Below are positions 38,416 to 47,600 of a stretch of 64,000 nt of DNA, piece by piece. The position numbers were made by a program, and so were the translations under genes. The DNA is from an uncultured Lachnospiraceae bacterium (GTDB taxonomy: Bacteria > Bacillota > Clostridia > Lachnospirales > Lachnospiraceae): assembly GCA_947588995.1 (NCBI GenBank), contig CANPZI010000012.1, positions 1 through 64,000 of the forward strand. Direction: 5' to 3'. The notes under the pieces are model-generated. The model searched no databases and had not been told where the DNA came from. It saw only the letters and a list, made by a program, of their open reading frames with translations. Positions within the stretch are counted from its first letter, which is position 1. Each line of letters begins with the position of its first letter.

Positions 38416-39783
38416 ATGAATATGAAGTTTCAGAGTGTGGAAGAAAAGAGAATCTATATGACCGAACAGCCCGTGGAAAAGCTGGTGTGCCGGCTGGCGG
38501 TTCCCACGATCATGAGTATGCTGGTGACGTCTTTCTACAATATGGCGGACACTTTCTTTGTGGGAAAACTGAATACGCAGTCCACGGCGGCAGTGGGTGT
38601 CGTATTCTCGCTGATGGCGATCCTGCAGGCGGTGGGTTTCTTCTTCGGCCACGGTTCGGGCAACTATATCTCCAGACAGCTCGGCGCGGGCAATACGGAG
38701 GAGGCGGAGAAGATGTCCGCCGTGGGCTTTTTTTCTTCTTTCTGCGCAGGCGTTGTCATCATGGTGGTGTGCCTCCTGTGCATCAGACCGCTCGCCTATG
38801 CGTTGGGCTCCACGCCGACGATTCTGCCATACACGGTTTCCTACCTCAGAATTATTCTGCTCGGCGCGCCGGCGATGACGGCGTCGCTGGTACTCAACAA
38901 CCAGATGCGGTTTCAGGGGAGCGCGTTCTATGCGATGATCGGTATCGTGTCCGGCGCGGTCATCAACATCGCCCTTGACCCGTTCCTGATCTTCACTTGC
39001 GGCATGGGTGTCGCGGGCGCGGCGTTAGCCACCACGGTCAGCCAGTATCTGAGCTTTTGTTTTCTGCTGATTATGGTCAGAAAGGGCGGCAATATTCAGA
39101 TCCGCTTCCGCAACTTTAAGCCCAGCCTGCATTTCTATCAGGAGATTATCAGAGGCGGGAGTCCGTCGCTGTTCAGACAGGGTCTTGCCAGTGTGGCGAC
39201 AATCTGCCTGAATCACGCGGCGGGTGTATACGGAGATGCCGCCATCGCGGGTATGTCCATCGTGAACCGCATCATGATGTTTGCCAACTCCGCGCTGATC
39301 GGATTCGGGCAGGGATTTCAGCCTGTGTGCGGCTTTAACTATGGAGCCGGTAAATATAAGAGGGTGCTTGACGCGTTTTGGTTCTGTGTGCGGATGTCTC
39401 TGGTCGTTCTGCTGGGGCTGGCAGTGCTCGTCTATGTCTTTGCGCCGGAGCTCGTCACGGTATTCAGAAAGGACGATCCGGAGGTTATCGCGGTGGGGAC
39501 GGCAGCGCTGCGCTATACGGTCATCGCGTTCCCTTTAAGTTCATGGATGGTGATGTGCAACATGATGCTGCAGTCTATCGGCAAGGGTCTGAAAGCATCC
39601 ATCGTGGCCTCCGCCAGACAGGGGATCTTCTTCCTGCCGCTGATTGCGATCCTGCCGTATTTCTTCGGACTGACGGGCGTGGAGATCTGTCAGGCCGTGT
39701 CGGATGTCTGTGCGCTCTCCGTGTCGATTCCCATTGGCGCCAGCGTGATCCGCGAGATGCGCGCGGCGGACAGCGGAGACTGA
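38416..39783 (+). CDS. MATE family efflux transporter
   Basis: A 455-residue protein with twelve predicted membrane segments. Two matching halves begin at about CRLAVPTIMSMLVTSFYNMADTFFVG and IRGGSPSLFRQGLASVATICLN (in part), the MATE pattern. These export cationic drugs or metabolites against Na+ or H+. The ribosome site is weak (AAAGAAAG). It ends at a strong terminator. Confidence 0.92.
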   Translation: MNMKFQSVEEKRIYMTEQPVEKLVCRLAVPTIMSMLVTSFYNMADTFFVGKLNTQSTAAVGVVFSLMAILQAVGFFFGHGSGNYISRQLGAGNTEEAEKMSAVGFFSSFCAGVVIMVVCLLCIRPLAYALGSTPTILPYTVSYLRIILLGAPAMTASLVLNNQMRFQGSAFYAMIGIVSGAVINIALDPFLIFTCGMGVAGAALATTVSQYLSFCFLLIMVRKGGNIQIRFRNFKPSLHFYQEIIRGGSPSLFRQGLASVATICLNHAAGVYGDAAIAGMSIVNRIMMFANSALIGFGQGFQPVCGFNYGAGKYKRVLDAFWFCVRMSLVVLLGLAVLVYVFAPELVTVFRKDDPEVIAVGTAALRYTVIAFPLSSWMVMCNMMLQSIGKGLKASIVASARQGIFFLPLIAILPYFFGLTGVEICQAVSDVCALSVSIPIGASVIREMRAADSGD

Positions 39784-39816
39784 CCCCGCGGTCCGTCACA
39801 GAGGAGCAAAAGGGCC

Positions 39817-39848
39817 ATACCCCGCAGATTACTGCGGGGTATTTTTCT
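39817..39848. terminator. Shared bidirectional terminator
   Basis: ATACCCCGCAG (39817-39827), loop ATTA, CTGCGGGGTAT (39832-39842), then TTTTT. It ends the MATE transcript on the plus strand, and the minus-strand flank carries TTTT as well. The TAA stop of the converging DUF4173 gene (39829-39831) is inside the loop. Confidence 0.9.
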
Positions 39849-41520
39849 GTGATATTGCGGGAGATTGCTCGAGATATCTGCCTGCGGTATAGACAGAGAA
39901 ATTAAAGCTTCGCAGGTGCATATCTGCGCACAGGGCGTCTGTCTTGTCATAGTAGCGCTGCAGCCAGCGCAATTCTTCGGTGACATCCTGATTTTCATAC
40001 CGCGCCGCATCATCCAAAATCCGAAGCGTAACCGCGATGTCACCCTCACCGATCGTCTCCGTGCGCAGATAGGGATTCGTCCGTTCGTTCAACAGGATCG
40101 GCGCGGCATCTGCGGACAGTCCGCAGAGATATCGCTTGCTGTCAAAGATATCGTAGTCATCCAGATCTTCCCAATGTGCCGGGTTCAGGTTATATTTCGC
40201 GATCCAATAGTCGGGATGGGCGAAAGACAGGCCGATGTAAAAGACGGTCACGACAGCCATACTGTAGGTAAAAAGCGGGAAACCGTTCCTGTAGATGAAC
40301 ACGGTAACGCCTGCCATGAGAAAGAAGATAACTGCCAGCGCCCAGAGGACAAAGATCCGCAGGAACGTGAGATTGTAGCGGTCGATATACATGAGCATCC
40401 GCAGGGCGCTTGAGAGAATCATAATATAAGTACAGCCGCTGATCACCGTCAGAATAACCTTGAGCACAATATTTTCCCGGAAGAGGTACAGACAGAGCAG
40501 CACGATCAGCAGATTTAAGATACATACCGCAAGCAGCTGAAAGAAACCCTCCCTCGCATAGGCAGAGTAGGAATAACCCTCCGGGAGCTGCATTTTCCGC
40601 AGGAAAAGGTACAGAATCTGGACAACGCTGAATGCCAGATAGAGGATGGAGAGCGCCGCCGTGACGATAATGGCGCTGATCGGTTCCAGGGTGCGCATGT
40701 CACGGACATCCTCTTTGATATTCTTGCGGGCGAGCGCGGCGCAGACCGCGTAGGAGGCGAAGAATACCGCGACGGTCATAAAGCAGATGCCGACGATCGT
40801 GGCAAAATCAATATTGCCAAACATGTCAAGGAGCAGTTCGCTGAACACGGAGTCCGCGCTGGCGAGTAACAGCGTCACGATAAAAAGAACGGGAATTGTG
40901 ACGGCGACACCCGCGAGTGCGGGCAGAAAATAGCTCTTTTTTCCCTTTTTGGCCTGTTTTTGGGCATCAAAATAAGAAGTCATGTCGTCAAAGGGACGCA
41001 AAAGGCAGGAAAAGGCAGTCCCGATTGTGGCAAAAAGCGCGCTGAGATACTTCGGGAAATTCCAGTTTTGGTCCGCATAGACCGTGTGGATCATCAGGCA
41101 GAAAGCCAGCAGGAAGATACCGCACTTATTCATCGAAAGTAACGGTCCCGAGGCGGTGAGACAATTTGAGACGCCGAGCAGGACGATGCTGACGATATAG
41201 AAGATGCTGTTTTTTTTGCAGGGAACCCCGAACTTTTTCATAGAGCAGAAGAAATAGCAGAGGGTTCCTGCGACGAAAAAAGGGTAGGTGATTCCCGATG
41301 CGTTCTTATACAGGCAAAAGGTGTAAAAGAGCGCGTAGAGGAGGCTGCCGATGCCGAAGAACGGGAAGTCGCTCTTCATTTTTTTTGTAAAAAGGCTCTC
41401 TTCCGGTTTTGCCGTCTGTGCGGAGACCGGCATCTGCTGTGGCAGAGGACCGGGAACGGGAGTATTCGGATATATATTTGGGTTGTTTGGATAAGGGTTG
41501 TTGAGATTGCCTGTGGTCAT
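39829..41520 (-). CDS. DUF4173 multi-pass membrane protein
   Basis: A 563-residue protein with a proline-rich cytosolic start (NPYPNNPNIYPNTPVPGP), then about twelve membrane segments and a soluble C-terminus (WIAKYNLNPAHWEDLDDYDIF, LRWLQRYYDKTDALCADMHLR). It belongs to DUF4153/DUF4173; no biochemical function is known to me. ATG at 41520 follows AAAGGAG. It lies 26 bases after the small Xre gene and is probably controlled by it. Confidence 0.85.
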   Translation of the reverse strand: MTTGNLNNPYPNNPNIYPNTPVPGPLPQQMPVSAQTAKPEESLFTKKMKSDFPFFGIGSLLYALFYTFCLYKNASGITYPFFVAGTLCYFFCSMKKFGVPCKKNSIFYIVSIVLLGVSNCLTASGPLLSMNKCGIFLLAFCLMIHTVYADQNWNFPKYLSALFATIGTAFSCLLRPFDDMTSYFDAQKQAKKGKKSYFLPALAGVAVTIPVLFIVTLLLASADSVFSELLLDMFGNIDFATIVGICFMTVAVFFASYAVCAALARKNIKEDVRDMRTLEPISAIIVTAALSILYLAFSVVQILYLFLRKMQLPEGYSYSAYAREGFFQLLAVCILNLLIVLLCLYLFRENIVLKVILTVISGCTYIMILSSALRMLMYIDRYNLTFLRIFVLWALAVIFFLMAGVTVFIYRNGFPLFTYSMAVVTVFYIGLSFAHPDYWIAKYNLNPAHWEDLDDYDIFDSKRYLCGLSADAAPILLNERTNPYLRTETIGEGDIAVTLRILDDAARYENQDVTEELRWLQRYYDKTDALCADMHLRSFNFSVYTAGRYLEQSPAISQKNTPQ

Positions 41521-41546
41521 GATAAACTCCTTTCTGCCGTAAGTCT

Positions 41547-41795
41547 TCACGGCTGCGGGGCATCGTCGTCTGTCCCCACGTTTTCTTCCTCGCCCTCCAC
41601 ATATTCCAGAATATCGCCGGGCTGACATTCCAGAGCCTTGCAGATCTCGTTCAATGTGGAGAGACGGAGCGCTTTTGCCTTGTTATTCTTCAGGATGGAG
41701 AGATTCGCAAGGGTAATGTCGATTTCGCCTGCCAGTTCGGTCAGTCCTTTCTTGCGCATCGCCATCATAACGTCCAGATTGATAATGATTGCCAT
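41547..41795 (-). CDS. Small Xre-type HTH regulator (YozG-like)
   Basis: An 82-residue Cro/CI-like protein, INLDVMMAMRKKGLTELAGE to LNEICKALECQPGDILEYV, with a short acidic tail. These small regulators are typically paired with DUF2975 membrane proteins. It lies 13 bases after that gene and likely binds the palindrome before the operon. Confidence 0.9.
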   Translation of the reverse strand: MAIIINLDVMMAMRKKGLTELAGEIDITLANLSILKNNKAKALRLSTLNEICKALECQPGDILEYVEGEEENVGTDDDAPQP

Positions 41796-41808
41796 GTGTG
41801 CCTCCTCG

Positions 41809-42255
41809 TCAGATTGTCAGATCGTTTTCCAGCTTGTAGGCGACCGCCTTGTCGAACACGCCAGCGAGCACCTTGCTGAACAGACCCGCGATCACAAATA
41901 CCAGTATGATGATGAACACGGCGGGTGTCATGTAGATGAACAGCCGGCAAGCCGTGATCACTGCGATAAAGAAGCTGTAGATACTCATCCGCTCAAGGCA
42001 TGTGACATTCTCCCGCACAAAACAGTCCCCCGCGATCACGGTGGAGAACATCCTGCGGAGTTCCCGTATGATCAGGATCGCGAAAATGCCCGACAGGAAG
42101 AAAATCACACAGAGAGAATAATAATTGTTCGCGAAGTAGGAATTGTACCTGCCGTAGAAGCCGATGCTCGCGGGAAGCGTCAGCGTCACGAGGATTCCGC
42201 CGAAAAACATTACATCAAGTAAGAATTTGGTAAACAGCGTCAATCTGTCTTTCAT
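41809..42255 (-). CDS. DUF2975 membrane protein
   Basis: A 148-residue protein with four membrane segments (FTKFLLDVMFFGGILVTL, YSLCVIFFLSGIFAILII, YSFFIAVITACRLFIYM, AVFIIILVFVIAGLFSKVL) and the family motif in the loop FSTVIAGDCFVRENV. AAAGG lies nine bases before the ATG at 42255; the longer frame includes promoter sequence. Its partner is the Xre gene downstream. Function unknown, perhaps sensing the membrane. Confidence 0.88.
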   Translation of the reverse strand: MKDRLTLFTKFLLDVMFFGGILVTLTLPASIGFYGRYNSYFANNYYSLCVIFFLSGIFAILIIRELRRMFSTVIAGDCFVRENVTCLERMSIYSFFIAVITACRLFIYMTPAVFIIILVFVIAGLFSKVLAGVFDKAVAYKLENDLTI

Positions 42256-42313
42256 AGATACCATCCTTTCTGCATTCCGGGGCGCAGAATGTATCTGCCC
42301 GCCTGATAAGCAT

Positions 42314-42367
42314 ACCATAGCACAGCGGAAAATGAATGTCAATAAAAATTTATCGAATTTCAATAAA
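42314..42367 (-). promoter_or_regulatory. Promoter and 19-bp palindromic operator of the DUF2975-Xre operon
   Basis: On the minus strand TTGACA (42342-42337) and TATGGT (42319-42314) are 17 bases apart. Seven bases upstream of the -35 is TTTATTGAAATTCGATAAA (42367-42349), a near-perfect palindrome (8 of 9 pairs), the probable Xre site. Confidence 0.7.
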
Positions 42368-42403
42368 TAATTATTTTGGCGCGATAAGATAAGGGGGGAG
42401 GAT

Positions 42404-44221
42404 TTACTTTAGAACGGCATGAAAAGACATATCTTGGCGGACCGGCGCGGAGAAGTCCGGCACAGAGCCGTCTTCCGTCACCCAGCCCTCAAAGTCGGCA
42501 TAGGACAGAACCGGCGTCGGCAGTTTAGGCAGGGTCTCTCCCTGAAAGACGGTGAAGACATCATATAGTACTTCATTGACATAAAGGCTTATCTGGTGTG
42601 TCGGACGCTCATCGATCCAGACCTGATCCAGAAAATCTTTGCGGGCAATGATATAGTCTGAGAGAAAGGCCAGAGATTCCTCCAGAGATTTTCCGCCGTC
42701 GTTTTTCCTGTATTGTTCCTGCCAGCGGAGCCTGTCCATCTGTGCGGAGGCAGCGGTGGTTTCGGCAAGTTCCGGCAGGGTCTGCTTGGCGAGACGTGTC
42801 AGATAGGAGCTGATTTCGCGTGCGTAGCAGTCTGTGACGAGCGCGTGGAAGTCCGGTTTCTCATAGAGGGCGGAAAACCACGAAGAAGCGTCCTGATGTG
42901 CCGCCAGCCTGGTGAGGGTGTCCGGCCTGTCAGACAGGTAGCCCAGATAGGCGGGCGTGTTGCCGAAGCTCACGTCATAGTCCCAGACCGGGCCGGCGCA
43001 CAGCCTGCCGTCTGCCGCGTCACTGTCTTTATAAAAAAAGGAACTGGCTACGCCGCCGTCGTAGTTGGCGGTGACTTCTTCCAGCAGATATTTGCGCGCA
43101 AAAGAATCCGCGTCGATCAGCTCCGTATAGCGGCGGCCCGTGGATAGATCGACGCCGTCCGGCGAGAGAATCGCATTCTCCGCGCTCTGCACGTAATCGC
43201 TGATGTAGGCCAGCTGTTTTTCGGAAGCGCAGGAGGGAGAGCGCAGGATGAAGCATTCTCCGGCAGCGGTGAGGAAATAACTGTCATTGTCCTGGACTTC
43301 TCTCAGGAAGCGGTCTTCAAAATCCCGCTCGATCAGATAGCCGCCGGTGATGTCCGTGGGATCGTTGGGGATGTCCGCGGCCTTGCCCGTCTCCGTCTGC
43401 ACGAACCCATAAACGCTCAAATCCTGGTGGGTATTGACGTTCCTTGTGGCCGTTTCCAGATCGGTGATGTCGAGACGGTTTTCCTTTACTTCTACTTTTT
43501 CCGTCACATAGTAATTGCCCGCGTAGGAACCGTTCAGGTACAGATCGATGAAGACGCCGTCGTCTGACTGTGCCAGTCCCAGATGTTGTGCCAGATCGCG
43601 CGCGAGGGCATTGCGCAGAAGTGTGGGATCGGCGGCATTGGCGAGCAGAATCCAGGTTTTGCCCTCCTCCATGCCAAGCAGGGGAACCGCGTCTGCGAAT
43701 TTGATTTGATAGGGTTTTTTGTCGAATTCCAGATAAGATTTGTTTCCCCGGCTTTTGATATATTCTAATGGCTGATACAGGCTGACTTCGCCGTCCGCGG
43801 TGAGTACGGTGAGCGTAGCCGGTTCCCGATATTCTTTGTCATGGTCTATAGTCTCAAATGTTTCGGATGTAGTGTCGATAAAGACGGCGGGGAGATGCGC
43901 GGAACAGAGGCGGACGACGGGAATCCCGTCGATCTCCTCCGGCAGATCGTCGGCAAGCGTCATATCGCTGCGGCAGGCAGCAGGCAGAAAAGCGTAATAG
44001 GAACCGCCCTGCCGCCACAGGGCGACGGGATGTCCGGCTACATTGACAACAGGGCCGTCCTGCCGCATGCGGCCGGCGGCATATTCCTGAAAGGAAGTGG
44101 GGGGGGGTACATTGATCTTCCGGGCGTCGTCGTATCGGACAAGACTGTTTCCCAGAAGCAGGAGAATCAGAGCAGCGAATAATATAAAAATAAAGCGGAG
44201 ATTGCGCGTTCTTTTCATCAT
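42404..44221 (-). CDS. CotH-like kinase family protein
   Basis: A 605-residue protein with an N-terminal membrane anchor (FIFILFAALILLLLGNSLV) and a large outer domain with the CotH pattern: KSRGNKSYLEFDKKPYQIKF, LLANAADPTLLRNALARDLA, DLYLNGSYAGNYYVTEKVEV, LIERDFEDRF, then GPVWDYDVSFG with the metal Asp. CotH proteins phosphorylate surface proteins. The end carries a listeria-like beta repeat (FTVFQGETLPKLPTPV). A C9 run encodes three Pro after the anchor. The start is uncertain: no ribosome site, and ATG 44221 or 44218 is preferred over GTG 44254, which would leave only 14 bases of leader. Confidence 0.85.
   Translation of the reverse strand: MMKRTRNLRFIFILFAALILLLLGNSLVRYDDARKINVPPPTSFQEYAAGRMRQDGPVVNVAGHPVALWRQGGSYYAFLPAACRSDMTLADDLPEEIDGIPVVRLCSAHLPAVFIDTTSETFETIDHDKEYREPATLTVLTADGEVSLYQPLEYIKSRGNKSYLEFDKKPYQIKFADAVPLLGMEEGKTWILLANAADPTLLRNALARDLAQHLGLAQSDDGVFIDLYLNGSYAGNYYVTEKVEVKENRLDITDLETATRNVNTHQDLSVYGFVQTETGKAADIPNDPTDITGGYLIERDFEDRFLREVQDNDSYFLTAAGECFILRSPSCASEKQLAYISDYVQSAENAILSPDGVDLSTGRRYTELIDADSFARKYLLEEVTANYDGGVASSFFYKDSDAADGRLCAGPVWDYDVSFGNTPAYLGYLSDRPDTLTRLAAHQDASSWFSALYEKPDFHALVTDCYAREISSYLTRLAKQTLPELAETTAASAQMDRLRWQEQYRKNDGGKSLEESLAFLSDYIIARKDFLDQVWIDERPTHQISLYVNEVLYDVFTVFQGETLPKLPTPVLSYADFEGWVTEDGSVPDFSAPVRQDMSFHAVLK
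44099..44107 (-). repeat. C9 (G9) tract inside the CotH-like gene
   Basis: Nine G on the plus strand, read as CCC-CCC-CCC (Pro-Pro-Pro, in NVPPPTSF) just after the membrane anchor. A change of one base would cut the protein to a short anchor. Confidence 0.7.
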
Positions 44222-44274
44222 GGTATTTCGGAGGCAGGTCTGTGCAGGCTTCACGGATTGATATTGACAGGTTT

Positions 44275-44303
44275 ATTATAGTACAGGGATCGAATGTTTG
44301 CAA
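44275..44303 (-). promoter_or_regulatory. Promoter of the CotH-like gene
   Basis: TTGCAA (44303-44298) and TATAAT (44280-44275) on the minus strand, 17-base spacer. Confidence 0.7.
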
Positions 44304-44348
44304 ACCGCAGATCCCGCGGAGAGTAACCGGCTGGCCGAAGCTAATTTC

Positions 44349-44377
44349 TGGACAAGCATATACGAAGCAAGTATAAT
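44349..44377 (+). promoter_or_regulatory. Promoter of the GT87 gene
   Basis: TGGACA (44349-44354) and TATAAT (44372-44377), 17-base spacer, about 80 bases before the start codon; divergent from the CotH promoter. Confidence 0.7.
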
Positions 44378-44455
44378 ATTACATAATCGGCGGGCGTGAT
44401 AAGCGAATACCTGCATTATGTATTTTCGCATTATGCGGAAAAGAACGGAGAACGT

Positions 44456-45685
44456 ATGGAACAAAAAGAGAAAAAGCAGTGGATCTTTTTGGGCGCTGCG
44501 GCGATTGGATTATTGCTTACCTATGCTGCGCTGATGGTAACGCGGGGAACTTTTGTAGATCAGCTGACTTACAGCGAGAGTATTTTTGCGGATTTTTGGT
44601 CTCATATAGACAGATTGATGCGCGGTGGAAATATCTATGGGGCTGATGCCGATGCGGTCTTTCCTCCGCTTGCGTATCTATTTCTCAAAATATTTGCCTG
44701 CCCGCTCCAATACAAAGCCAATGCCGGACAAAATGCCGCGGAAATATCGATTACGGGTTTTGGCATTTTGACGATAGCCATGTATCTGCTTCTGTTTGGT
44801 TATCTCTTCTGCATTGCTGTCCGTATGCTTTCCCGGGATCATGCAAAAGAGAGAGTCTCCACAATGGTTTCAGGCGTTTTGCTGTTTTCTTATGCCGTTT
44901 GGGGGTTTGCGTTTGAGCGTGGGAATCTGACAATGTACGCGATGCTGTTTTTGATGTTTGGCATGGCGCTGCGAAACTCATCCAGCCGGGTGCTGAGAGA
45001 ACTTTCCCTTCTTTGTGTCGCCATATCGGCCGGATTTAAGCTGTATCCTGCGCTGTTCGGTTTTTTGTGGCTGGCAGAGCGCCGCTATAAGGAAGCGGTC
45101 AGACTGGTTATCTACGGGCTGCTGATGTTTCTGCTGCCGTTTCTTTTTGTGGGCGGCTTTTCCGATTATCTGCAGACTTTTCAGTTGTATTTGGATAAGA
45201 GAATCTATTCCCACGCTTCTGTGTGGGGACTCGTCATGAATCATTTTCCGGGCATGGCTGAAAGCCATAAGAGATTTCTTTGCGAGGGCATTGTGCTTCT
45301 GATTGTTTTATGGGCGTTATTTGCCCTGTTTACCGATGGCGTCAACTGGAAAACCATAACGCTTCTGACGGCTACCCAGACAGTGATTATTCCCGAACAG
45401 TATGTATACACATATGTGTTTATTGCCATTCCGCTGGTCTTATTCCTCGACGAAAACGTGAAATCTCAGTGGGAATATATTTATGCGGTGCTGTTTGCCG
45501 CCTTGTTTACGCTGCCCCCTGTTGTCAGCAGGGGCGGGCGAGGCAGGCAGATGTGTTTTATCTGGGTGGTTATTCTGATACTCGTCTCGATCGATGAGAT
45601 ATATACTCTCGCGGCGCGCCGCCGCTCCCGTTATTCCAAAAACAGGCCCACAGGACAGTGGTCAGAACCGAATACGTTCGTGTAG
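44456..45685 (+). CDS. GT87-like (DUF2029) polytopic glycosyltransferase
   Basis: A 409-residue protein with about ten membrane segments. The first outer loop has [21 protein letters not shown] and [14 protein letters not shown] with the acidic residue expected in this GT-C family; [18 protein letters not shown] follows. It probably transfers a mannose-like sugar from a lipid carrier. ATG at 44456 follows ACGGAG. Its last 55 bases overlap the converging exonuclease gene. Confidence 0.8.
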   Translation: MEQKEKKQWIFLGAAAIGLLLTYAALMVTRGTFVDQLTYSESIFADFWSHIDRLMRGGNIYGADADAVFPPLAYLFLKIFACPLQYKANAGQNAAEISITGFGILTIAMYLLLFGYLFCIAVRMLSRDHAKERVSTMVSGVLLFSYAVWGFAFERGNLTMYAMLFLMFGMALRNSSSRVLRELSLLCVAISAGFKLYPALFGFLWLAERRYKEAVRLVIYGLLMFLLPFLFVGGFSDYLQTFQLYLDKRIYSHASVWGLVMNHFPGMAESHKRFLCEGIVLLIVLWALFALFTDGVNWKTITLLTATQTVIIPEQYVYTYVFIAIPLVLFLDENVKSQWEYIYAVLFAALFTLPPVVSRGGRGRQMCFIWVVILILVSIDEIYTLAARRRSRYSKNRPTGQWSEPNTFV

Positions 45686-46383
45686 ATCACCGCGTCCCGC
45701 AGTCTGTCCCGCAGACATGCCGATACGAGAAAATAGTCGATACGCCATCCACTGTTGTTCTCTCTGGCGTGAAAACGGTAGGACCACCAGGAGTAGATAT
45801 TTTCCAGATTCGGATAGAAATACCGGAACGTATCAATGAATCCCGCGTCTGTCAGGGCAGTAAATTTTGCGCGTTCCTCGTCGGTAAAACCGGCGTTTTT
45901 GTGGTTGCTCCTGGGATTTTTCAGGTCGATTTCCCGATGCGCCACATTCAGGTCGCCGCAGAAGACGACGGGTTTTGTCTCCTCCAGTTTCTTCAGATAG
46001 GCCCGGAAGTCGTCCTCCCATCTCATGCGGTAGTCCAGCCTCGTCAGGCCGTCCTGGGAGTTGGGCGTGTAGACCGTGATCATATAAAAATCCGAGTATT
46101 CCAGCGTGATGACGCGACCCTCGTGGTCATGTTCCTCAACGCCGATGCCGCAGGATACGCTGAGAGGTTCCTTTTTGGTGAAGATCGCGGTGCCGGAGTA
46201 ACCTTTTTTCTCCGCGTAATTCCAGTATTGATGATAGCCGGACAGTTCCAGGTCGATCTGGCCCGCCTGCAGCTTCGTCTCCTGCAGACAGAAGATATCC
46301 GCGTCCGCCTCCCTGAAGAAATCCATAAAGCCCTTGCCCACGCAGGCGCGGAGGCCGTTTACATTCCATGAAATCAGTTTCAT
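45631..46383 (-). CDS. xth: Exodeoxyribonuclease III
   Basis: A 250-residue AP endonuclease/exonuclease: [42 protein letters not shown], and the final RIDYFLVS and GSDHCPVGL. It cuts at abasic sites in base excision repair. The family is unmistakable and length is standard. Confidence 0.95.
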   Translation of the reverse strand: MKLISWNVNGLRACVGKGFMDFFREADADIFCLQETKLQAGQIDLELSGYHQYWNYAEKKGYSGTAIFTKKEPLSVSCGIGVEEHDHEGRVITLEYSDFYMITVYTPNSQDGLTRLDYRMRWEDDFRAYLKKLEETKPVVFCGDLNVAHREIDLKNPRSNHKNAGFTDEERAKFTALTDAGFIDTFRYFYPNLENIYSWWSYRFHARENNSGWRIDYFLVSACLRDRLRDAVIYTNVFGSDHCPVGLFLE

Positions 46384-46610
46384 TGCTACACTCCTTGTGT
46401 CAGTATGCGGATGCCTGATCGGTCATGTCGTCTCCGAAATCTCCGATTCACCCGATCGCGTCTCCATTATATTACAGAATGTCTTTCTTCGCAAATCTTA
46501 AGAATGTTTAGAGAATTTTTCCAGAATGAAATGATACGCTGAAATACGGACAGACAATACTTTTCCGAAAAAGTCCCGGTGGAAAACCGCGGGGCGGAGA
46601 ACATAGGTGT

Positions 46611-47600
46611 ATGGGCAGCGGCGGAAGAAATGTGCGTTCGAGAAAGCAGCAGGCACAGCAGAGAAGAAAAAACCGAGTAAAGAGAAAAATATTTCAGTTG
46701 TCAGTCGTTTTGATTATCGCGATACTCCTGTTGTGTGTCGGGAATATCTACGCCCGCATAGCCGAGCTGCAGAGAGAGCTAAAACGGCTGGAGGATCAGG
46801 TGCGCGGCGCGGAAAAGACCTATGCGCGGGAAGCGGAAGCGTTATCGGATGACAGTCGGACGGGTTATGCGGACAGTATCGCGGCCGCGGCTGTGGGTGA
46901 ACCTGTGGAGCGCAGCGAGGAGGAGGTGCTCGCAAGACTTGACGAGCTGGGAGCGGACGATCCCGTCATAGCGGATATCCGGCAGCACTGTGAAGATTAT
47001 CCGGAAGAACTGCTGGCCGCACTGGCAAACAATCCGGAGATGAGAGATTTTGCCGCGGGTTATCACAGCGGAAAGGAAAACAGTTCCGGGGCGCTGACCG
47101 AGGCAGAGGCGGAACAGGAATTTCCGCTTTTTCTGCAGTGGGATCCCAGATGGGGTTATCGGTCTTACGGAGGAAGCTGCATTGGTCTGGCGGGCTGCGG
47201 GCCGACCTGTCTGTCTATGGCGCTTTTCTACCTGACGAGAGACAGTGCGCTCACGCCCGCCAAGATCGCTGATTACAGTATGGAGAACGGTTATTATATG
47301 GAGGGAACGGGCACGGCGTGGGCGCTGATGGAGGATGTGCCGAAGCAGTACGGACTCAGTGTTGCGAAACTGAGCACGCGGGCGGAAGAACTGATTGCGG
47401 CGCTGGATCACGGCGGCGTCATCGTATGTTCCGTTGGCAGAGGAGACTTCACGACGCAGGGCCATTATATCGTCATCTACGGTTACGAGAGCGACGGCTT
47501 TCTGGTAAACGATCCGAACTGTGTGGCGAGAAGCCGCAAGTGGGCATTCAGTACACTCAAATCGCAGATCAAGAATATCTGGGCGTATCTGCCGTCATAA
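46611..47600 (+). CDS. C39-family-like cysteine peptidase, membrane anchored
   Basis: A 329-residue protein. A basic N-terminus (RKQQAQQRRKNRVKRK) precedes a single membrane anchor (LSVVLIIAILLLCVGNIY) and a short coiled coil (IAELQRELKRLEDQVRGAEK). The outer domain is a papain-like C39_2 fold with GLAGCGPTCLSMALFYL (catalytic Cys), QGHYIVIYGYE (His) and LVNDPN. It may cut peptides at the cell surface; there is no export partner. The 227-base gap before it shows no gene. Its end overlaps the converging nucleotidyltransferase by 32 bases. Confidence 0.85.
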   Translation: MGSGGRNVRSRKQQAQQRRKNRVKRKIFQLSVVLIIAILLLCVGNIYARIAELQRELKRLEDQVRGAEKTYAREAEALSDDSRTGYADSIAAAAVGEPVERSEEEVLARLDELGADDPVIADIRQHCEDYPEELLAALANNPEMRDFAAGYHSGKENSSGALTEAEAEQEFPLFLQWDPRWGYRSYGGSCIGLAGCGPTCLSMALFYLTRDSALTPAKIADYSMENGYYMEGTGTAWALMEDVPKQYGLSVAKLSTRAEELIAALDHGGVIVCSVGRGDFTTQGHYIVIYGYESDGFLVNDPNCVARSRKWAFSTLKSQIKNIWAYLPS

